A stretch of 17,946 nucleotides of DNA from SCRA01 sp035533275 (GTDB lineage Bacteria > Vulcanimicrobiota > Vulcanimicrobiia > Vulcanimicrobiales > SCRA01): positions 1-17,946 of the forward strand of contig DATLUD010000082.1 of the NCBI GenBank assembly GCA_035533275.1, read 5' to 3'. Every line of letters starts with the position of its first letter. The first letter of the stretch is position 1. Below the pieces are notes generated by a model that was given only the letters and a program-made list of their open reading frames with translations, did no database searches and was not told the DNA's origin. Below are positions 14,212 to 17,946 of this stretch, piece after piece. The translations under genes and the position numbers were made by a program.

Positions 14212-14571
14212 GTGGCGTTTCCCGTTCAGGTGGCCTTTCGGAACATGGAGCCGGCGAAGCTCCTCGAACGGCTCATTCGCGACCAAGCGGAGAAGCTGGA
14301 GCGGGCCCACAAGCAGATCGCGGGTTGTCGCGTCCTCGTGGCTCGGCGTCACCGTCAAGACGACGCCGGCGGCCCGTTGCACGTGCGCGTCGACCTGACC
14401 GTCTCCGAAGACGCGCCGTTGGAAATCGACGTGATCGACCGCGACGCCTATCTGGCGAGCATCGAAGCATTTCGCTTGGCCCGGATTCGGCTGGACGTAC
14501 GCTCCCGGAGCAAGCGCGCCGGGGAGCGCGCGACCGCCTCGGCCGCCGGGGGCACGCGCGGGGTGATCTGA
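14212..14571 (+). CDS. hpf: HPF/RaiA-family ribosome hibernation (ribosome-associated) protein, short form
   Basis: A 119-residue protein with the pattern of the S30AE/HPF family. An N-terminal strand (PVQVAFRNMEP) is followed by a helix with basic residues (LIRDQAEKLERAHKQIAGC), the strand RVLVARRH, then PLHVRVDLTVSED and the second helix (YLASIEAFRLARIRLDV). Such proteins bind the 30S decoding region and inactivate or protect ribosomes in stationary phase or under stress. It lacks the C-terminal dimerisation domain of long HPF. The tail after about residue 100 is Arg/Ala/Gly rich and probably disordered. It follows the adaptor gene by 76 bp and converges on response regulator 1 with only 4 bp between stop codons. 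Family assignment is good; sequence is diverged from E. coli HPF. Confidence 0.82.
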   Translation: MAFPVQVAFRNMEPAKLLERLIRDQAEKLERAHKQIAGCRVLVARRHRQDDAGGPLHVRVDLTVSEDAPLEIDVIDRDAYLASIEAFRLARIRLDVRSRSKRAGERATASAAGGTRGVI

Positions 14572-14575
14572 CCGC

Positions 14576-15268
14576 TCAGGTCTTGCACATCTTGTAGCCG
14601 ACGCCGAACACGGTCACCACGTACGAGGGGTTGTCGGCATCGGGCTCGATCTTCTTGCGCAGGTTGTTGATGTGCCGGTCGAGGGTCCGCTCGTAGATCG
14701 AGCCGTCGTCGTGCAGCGCGTCGAGGAGCTGGGCGCGCGTCAGAACTTGCCCCGCGTGCCGGGCGAGCGCTACCAGGATGCGGAATTCCGACGGGGTGAG
14801 TGCGACGGGGCACCCTTCCAGCCGGACCTCGTGCGCCTGCTCGTCGATCATGAGGTCGCGCACGCGAATGCCGGCCGGAGCATGCTCCCCGTGGCTCTCG
14901 GGCAAGGCTCGCCGGAGCACCGCGCGGACGCGCGCGACGACCTCACGGGGAGAGAATGGCTTGGTGATGTAGTCGTCGGCACCGATCTCGAGCCCCACGA
15001 TGCGGTCGACTTCGTCCGAACGCGCCGTGAGGATGATCGTCGGCAGCGGCTGCGTCTCGGTGAGCGACCGGAAGACGTCGAGGCCGCTCCCGTCCGGCAG
15101 GGTCAGGTCCAGGATCAGGAGGTCAGGCCGGGAGTCCCGCGCCGCCGTCAGCGCATCGGCGGCGGTCATCGCGACGCTGGTCGTGAAACCCTCGCGCTGG
15201 AGGTAGGCGCTGAGCACCTCGCCGATCTGAGGCTCGTCGTCGACGACGAGAATATGCTGTGCCACCAC
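14576..15268 (-). CDS. OmpR-family response regulator (regulator 1)
   Basis: A 230-residue regulator with receiver and winged-helix domains. The receiver has the acidic pair Asp10-Asp11, phosphoacceptor Asp54 (LILDLTLPDGSG), Thr81 and Lys103 (ITKPFSPRE). The C-terminal DNA-binding domain carries LTPSEFRILVALARHAGQ and ERTLDRHINNLRKKI, ending at VFGVGYKMCKT. It is very similar to regulator 2 at 16562-17260 over its whole length, so the two arose by duplication. I start at GTG 15268 (second choice GTG 15265). The longer open frame to 15544 lies antisense-free but out of frame over the USP gene and is not family-like. It is the last gene of the minus-strand operon, 34 nt after the USP stop. Confidence 0.93.
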   Translation of the reverse strand: MVAQHILVVDDEPQIGEVLSAYLQREGFTTSVAMTAADALTAARDSRPDLLILDLTLPDGSGLDVFRSLTETQPLPTIILTARSDEVDRIVGLEIGADDYITKPFSPREVVARVRAVLRRALPESHGEHAPAGIRVRDLMIDEQAHEVRLEGCPVALTPSEFRILVALARHAGQVLTRAQLLDALHDDGSIYERTLDRHINNLRKKIEPDADNPSYVVTVFGVGYKMCKT

Positions 15269-15302
15269 GGCGGCCGAGTTCGCCGCGCTGGAGCCCCTTA
15301 CC

Positions 15303-15773
15303 CTACTTGACTTCGGGGCCCGCCGGGGGTCCGGGGATAGCCGCCGGCGCGACGAGCACCGGAATCGGGGAGCGGCGCAAGACCCCCTCGGTCTTGCTCC
15401 CGAGGAGGGCGCGGGCGATGCCGCTGCGCCCGTGGCTGCCCATGACGATGGCATCGACGCCCTTTGCGCGCGCCAAGTCGAGGATCTGGGCGACGACCTC
15501 GCCCTCGAGGAACTCCGCGGAGACGGGGACTCCCTTGGCACCAACCTCGGCGGCCGTGGCCTTGAGCAGCTCCTCGCCCAGGCTGCGCTGCGCCTCCACG
15601 GCGATCGACGGGTCCATCGTCATGGAGCCGCTGAGCGCGACGATGGAGGCGATGTCGAGCACGTGGCAGAGCACGATCTCCCCGCCGTAGCGGCGGGCGA
15701 CGTCCACGGCAAGCCGGACGGCGGCGCTGGACGGCTCGGAGCCGTCAACGGGGACCAGGAGCTTAGAAAACAC
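15303..15773 (-). CDS. Universal stress protein, ATP-binding type
   Basis: A 156-residue UspA-domain protein. The N-terminal strand and loop FSKLLVPVDGSEPSSAAV and the C-terminal nucleotide motif are typical. The motif reads GSHG, nine residues, then GS (the G-2x-G-9x-G-S/T pattern), so it should bind ATP like MJ0577-type Usp proteins rather than the non-binding UspA type. Its role is cytoplasmic stress tolerance; in mycobacteria such proteins are part of dormancy responses. The start is GTG at 15773, preceded by GGAGAGGG; the upstream in-frame extension overlaps the kinase gene and is not Usp-like. It lies 14 nt after the kinase and 34 nt before regulator 1, within one operon, which links it to two-component signalling. 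Confidence 0.93.
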   Translation of the reverse strand: MFSKLLVPVDGSEPSSAAVRLAVDVARRYGGEIVLCHVLDIASIVALSGSMTMDPSIAVEAQRSLGEELLKATAAEVGAKGVPVSAEFLEGEVVAQILDLARAKGVDAIVMGSHGRSGIARALLGSKTEGVLRRSPIPVLVAPAAIPGPPAGPEVK

Positions 15774-15787
15774 CGTCCCTCTCCGTT

Positions 15788-16558
15788 TCAGATGGCCGCG
15801 GCCGGCAGCGCGATCACGAGCGCCGTCCCGCGGGATGTGATCGAGTCGATACGCGCGCTGCCGCCGATGTTGCGGAGCAATTGGTTCACGGCCGCTAGGC
15901 CCATGCGCGATTCGCCGTGGTCCACTCCGTCCCCCTCGGCGATCTCGAGCGTGAGGTCGGTGCCGTCGCGGTCGCAACGGAGCTCGATGGCGCCGCTGGG
16001 CGGTGTGAAGCGCACGGCATTGATCAAGACGTTGCGGACCAGCAGGCGGATGCGGGAGGGGTCGCCGCGGAACAGCGTGCAGGCGTTGTTCGCGCCGCCG
16101 CAATGGTGATAGGAGAGCCCCACGCCCTTCGACGAGGCCAATGGGGAGATCGCCTCGATCTCGGGCACCACCACGGAGCATATGGTGAACGCAGCCAGCA
16201 TGATGGGTGGAAGATCGTCCGGCGCCTTGGGCTCTCGGCTCACCTCGCCGAGCATCGCTCCGGCGGCCTCCACCGCCTCGAGCGCGGTCTCCAGGCCGGC
16301 GTCGCTGCGCTCCAGGACGCCGTCGAGCATGCCTTCCAGCGTCGCCTGCGCGATGGCCAGCGGGTTGCCGATCTCGTGCTTGAGCATGGACGCGTGGTGG
16401 CCGCGCAGGTGCTCGGCTCGCTCGAGCTGATCGACGAACGCGAGAAGACGCGCGGCGACGGCGTCGACCGAAGCATCGCCCGCGCGATGGAGCTCAGCCT
16501 TAGCCGAGGACCAACGGCCAAGCATCGCGCCGTCGATAGCGTGCAGGAGTCGTTCCAT
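15788..16558 (-). CDS. Soluble histidine kinase with degenerate ATP-binding motifs
   Basis: A 256-residue protein without membrane helices or a recognisable sensor domain. The H-box is MLKHEIGNPLAIAQ with phosphoacceptor His61. The N-box is RNVLINAVRFTP with Asn176 and Asn180. The G1 box, usually DxGxG, reads AEGDGV (207-212), so the key Asp is replaced by Ala. The ATP lid is very short and the G2 box is reduced to MGLAAV. The fold ends normally (RGTALVIALP). An unusual HHCGG...C stretch (151-160) precedes the N-box region and might bind metal or respond to redox state; this is inference. It starts 3 nt after the regulator 2 stop, so the two are likely partners. It may act as kinase, phosphatase or phosphotransfer protein. 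Confidence 0.88.
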   Translation of the reverse strand: MERLLHAIDGAMLGRWSSAKAELHRAGDASVDAVAARLLAFVDQLERAEHLRGHHASMLKHEIGNPLAIAQATLEGMLDGVLERSDAGLETALEAVEAAGAMLGEVSREPKAPDDLPPIMLAAFTICSVVVPEIEAISPLASSKGVGLSYHHCGGANNACTLFRGDPSRIRLLVRNVLINAVRFTPPSGAIELRCDRDGTDLTLEIAEGDGVDHGESRMGLAAVNQLLRNIGGSARIDSITSRGTALVIALPAAAI

Positions 16559-16561
16559 CCC

Positions 16562-17260
16562 TCAGTCCTTGCGCATCTTGTAGCCGACGCCGTAGACGGT
16601 CAAGATGTAGGTCGGATTTTCTACGTCGGGCTCGATCTTCCGCCGTAGGTTGTTGATGTGCCGGTCCAGCGTTCGCTCGTAGATCGTCCCCTCGTCGTTG
16701 ATCAGATCGAGCAGCTGGGCGCGCGTGAGCACCTGCCCGGCGTGCAGCGCGAGCACGAGCAGGATGCGGAACTCCGCCGGGGTGACGGTGATCGAGCGCC
16801 CGGCCAGGCGCACCTCGTGCGCCTGCTCGTCGACGACGAGGTCGCCGACCTGGAGCCCCTTCTCATCGCGGGTGCCCTCCGGCGGCTCGTGACCGGAGCG
16901 GCGCAGGACCGCGCGCACGCGTGCGACCACCTCGCGCGGAGAGAACGGCTTCGTGATGTAGTCGTCTGCTCCCAGCTCCAAGCCGACGATGCGGTCGATC
17001 TCATCGGAGCGCGCCGTGAGCATGATGGTCGGCAACGCTCTCTCGGCATGAACTGCGCGAAAGACGTCGAGGCCGCTGCCGTCGGGGAGCGTCAGGTCGA
17101 GGATCATGAGATCCGGGTTCTCCTGCTCCACGGTCTCGATGGCTTGGGCGACGGACTCGGCCGTCGACGTGGAAAACCCTTCGCGCTGGAGGTAGGCGCC
17201 CAGGACCTCGCCGATCTGCGGCTCGTCGTCGACAATCAGGATGTGCTTGGCGGCGGACAT
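16562..17260 (-). CDS. OmpR-family response regulator (regulator 2), first gene of signalling operon
   Basis: A 232-residue regulator. Receiver residues are Asp11-Asp12, phosphoacceptor Asp55 (MILDLTLPDGSG), Thr82 and Lys104. The winged helix has TPAEFRILLVLALHAGQ and ERTLDRHINNLRRKI, ending VYGVGYKMRKD. ATG 17260 is preceded by GGTAGG. The receiver a4-b5-a5 face (about 93-117) is nearly identical to that of regulator 1, so the paralogues may accept phosphate from the same kinase or form mixed dimers. Its upstream region holds two CTTGTGAG repeats 11 bp apart, the usual layout of OmpR/PhoB-family binding sites, which suggests autoregulation. The order regulator 2, kinase, USP, regulator 1 is packed with gaps of 3, 14 and 34 nt. 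Confidence 0.95.
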   Translation of the reverse strand: MSAAKHILIVDDEPQIGEVLGAYLQREGFSTSTAESVAQAIETVEQENPDLMILDLTLPDGSGLDVFRAVHAERALPTIMLTARSDEIDRIVGLELGADDYITKPFSPREVVARVRAVLRRSGHEPPEGTRDEKGLQVGDLVVDEQAHEVRLAGRSITVTPAEFRILLVLALHAGQVLTRAQLLDLINDEGTIYERTLDRHINNLRRKIEPDVENPTYILTVYGVGYKMRKD

Positions 17261-17348
17261 GCCATACCTACCCGTTCATCCGGCAGCGGAGTGCGAACGG
17301 GGCCGAGCCGAGCCATACCCGTGCCGGGCGATCGTCCTCCATGACCCA

Positions 17349-17403
17349 AGCCTAACCGAAGGGCGCTCGCTCCATCGGGAAGGACTTGTGAGGACCTTGT
17401 GAG
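17349..17403 (-). promoter_or_regulatory. Upstream region of the signalling operon: shared 20-bp element plus tandem repeat
   Basis: On the plus strand, 17372-17391 matches the hsp20 element at 18 of 20 positions. Overlapping it, CTTGTGAG occurs at 17385-17392 and 17396-17403, an 11-bp tandem repeat of the kind bound by OmpR-family dimers. On the minus strand a weak -10 candidate, TAGGCT (17354-17349), follows the ATCGGG end by 19 nt, much as in hsp20. That would leave a leader of about 80 nt before regulator 2. Confidence 0.5.
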
Positions 17404-17491
17404 CGACCGGAGAAGGCGGCAGGCGTCAGTCCGGGCGGAAGGCGGGCGACGGCGCCCGCGCCCGCCCAGAAAGGTTCAGCCTTGGTTAAGT

Positions 17492-17521
17492 TTGGCGATA
17501 TCCGCACGCCTGGCCTAGGGT
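17492..17521 (+). promoter_or_regulatory. Candidate promoter for the secreted-protein gene
   Basis: TTGGCG (17492-17497), an 18-nt spacer and TAGGGT (17516-17521) lie next to a locally AT-richer patch (17470-17502). Transcription from about 17528 would give a leader of about 213 nt before ATG 17741. The hexamers are only partial matches. Confidence 0.35.
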
Positions 17522-17527
17522 GTGTGC

Positions 17528-17740
17528 GCAAGATCACGAAAGTCTGCGGTCCGCAAGGCCGATCCCTGCGGTTGGGGGCGGCACGGAGGCGTTGGGGGAC
17601 ACCGTCGTGCCGCCTCACCCGATTTCGGATATTCTCCGGGTCTCTCGTGGTGCCGCTGTGACGCTCTTCACAGTCGACGCGCGGGGCGTGCATTGCCAGC
17701 GGGTATGGGAATCCCTCACCGAGGAAGGTGAGGACCTGCT
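17528..17740 (+). promoter_or_regulatory. Structured 5' leader with hairpin over the ribosome binding site (riboswitch-like candidate)
   Basis: This stretch holds no convincing gene but several inverted repeats. CCGCA/TGCGG (17551-17571) has a competing upstream TGCGG at 17545-17549. A 9-bp stem, GGCGGCACG/CGTGCCGCC (17577-17585 with 17606-17614), follows. Next are ACCCG/CGGGT near 17618-17641 and CTGTGA/TCACAG (17656-17673). The last is CCTCACC/GGTGAGG (17714-17720 with 17727-17733), whose 3' arm is the ribosome binding site, 7 nt before ATG 17741. Alternative pairing near the 5' end and a sequestered ribosome site are the layout of translational riboswitches or protein-bound leaders. The ligand class is not recognised. 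Confidence 0.45.
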
Positions 17741-17946
17741 ATGACTTCATGCACGCTCAAGATCTCCATCTGCGCTGCCGTTGTCACGAGCCTGCTCGTG
17801 CTGGACCCGCAGTCTGCGCTGGCCGGTCGGCGGGCCGATGCTTCGGTGAGCGCGACCATCGTCGACGTCCACACGAGCCGGCCGTTGGCGGGCGCCCACG
17901 TCAGCGCGTACGGCGCGAGCGCGCGCCCCTTCGAGCAGGCAACCTC
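17741..17946 (+). CDS. Secreted protein with carboxypeptidase-regulatory-like domain, 3' end outside window
   Basis: Only the first 68 codons are present. The product begins with a signal peptide: Lys7, a hydrophobic core (about 8-21) and a likely cleavage after SALA (residue 28). The mature part starts with SATIVDVHTSRPLAGAHVSAYG, the typical first strands of a carboxypeptidase D regulatory-like (beta-sandwich) repeat, often found at the N-terminus of TonB-dependent receptors or in large surface proteins. Which of these it is cannot be seen. GAGG at 17730-17733 is 7 nt before ATG 17741, within a hairpin. It diverges from the two-component operon across about 480 bp of regulatory DNA, so the two might share control. 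Confidence 0.75.
   Translation, partial: MTSCTLKISICAAVVTSLLVLDPQSALAGRRADASVSATIVDVHTSRPLAGAHVSAYGASARPFEQAT

Noticed and set aside
15269..15544. N-terminal extension of response regulator 1
   Set aside because: The extension is Ser/Arg-rich, out of frame over the USP gene, and the receiver domain begins normally at the GTG near 15268.
17521..17580. Possible c-di-GMP-I (GEMM) riboswitch: GCAA, CACGAAAG and CGCAAGGCC in the usual order upstream of a secreted-protein gene
   Set aside because: The GAAA loop is closed by only two base pairs, the CGCAAAGCC core is altered, and the 3' conserved half was not found. Kept only as an unclassified structured leader.
17520..17744. 74-codon open frame in the leader of the secreted-protein gene
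   Set aside because: No ribosome binding site, unremarkable composition, and it overlaps the hairpins and the better supported ATG at 17741.

Overview
This is a GC-rich bacterial window (mostly G/C in third codon positions, frequent GTG starts). It contains no rRNA, tRNA, CRISPR array, transposase or integrase. The lineage cannot be fixed from the sequence. Shine-Dalgarno-led genes, a HlyD-type adaptor, a MacB/FtsX-type exporter and a GreB-like factor fit a GC-rich, probably diderm, environmental bacterium, perhaps an uncultured phylum-level lineage.

Left part (1-4100), redox and metal defence. A 3'-truncated glutathionyl-hydroquinone reductase (minus) is followed by a tiny two-helix membrane protein (plus). 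Next comes a tightly packed minus-strand arsenic operon, arsR-arsI-acr3-arsC: repressor, organoarsenical C-As lyase, arsenite efflux permease and arsenate reductase. Stop and start codons overlap or nearly touch at every junction. The arsR promoter (TTGACA-17-TAGTAT) places the transcript start at or next to the start codon, inside a perfect palindrome, so it looks like a leaderless, autorepressed operon. A membrane-anchored or secreted cupredoxin is read divergently.

Middle part (4100-9600), stress-protein cluster. A GreB-like factor with a shortened coiled coil is followed by three diverged copies of one uncharacterised, probably SRPBCC/START-like, family. One copy is fused to a BON domain, one is on the opposite strand, and one sits 7 bp upstream of a P-type cation ATPase of the IPEEFP type. 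A small heat-shock protein (Hsp20) converges on the ATPase.

Right part (9600-17300). A three-gene exporter (ABC ATPase, MacB/FtsX-like permease, HlyD-like adaptor) and a hibernation-factor-like ribosome protein lie on the plus strand. A minus-strand operon encodes OmpR-type regulator 2, a soluble histidine kinase with degenerate ATP-binding motifs, a universal stress protein and OmpR-type regulator 1. The two regulators are close paralogues. A 20-bp element with two mismatches occurs upstream of both hsp20 and this operon, at nearly the same distance from a -10-like hexamer. This suggests one regulon. Hsp20, USP, a P-type ATPase, a ribosome-hibernation factor and a two-component system together recall the mycobacterial DosR dormancy regulon in content, though not in sequence.

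Right end (17300-17946). A candidate plus-strand promoter precedes a roughly 210-nt GC-rich leader with several hairpins. The last hairpin encloses the ribosome binding site of a secreted protein with a carboxypeptidase-regulatory-like domain, which runs off the window. The leader is a candidate cis-regulatory RNA.
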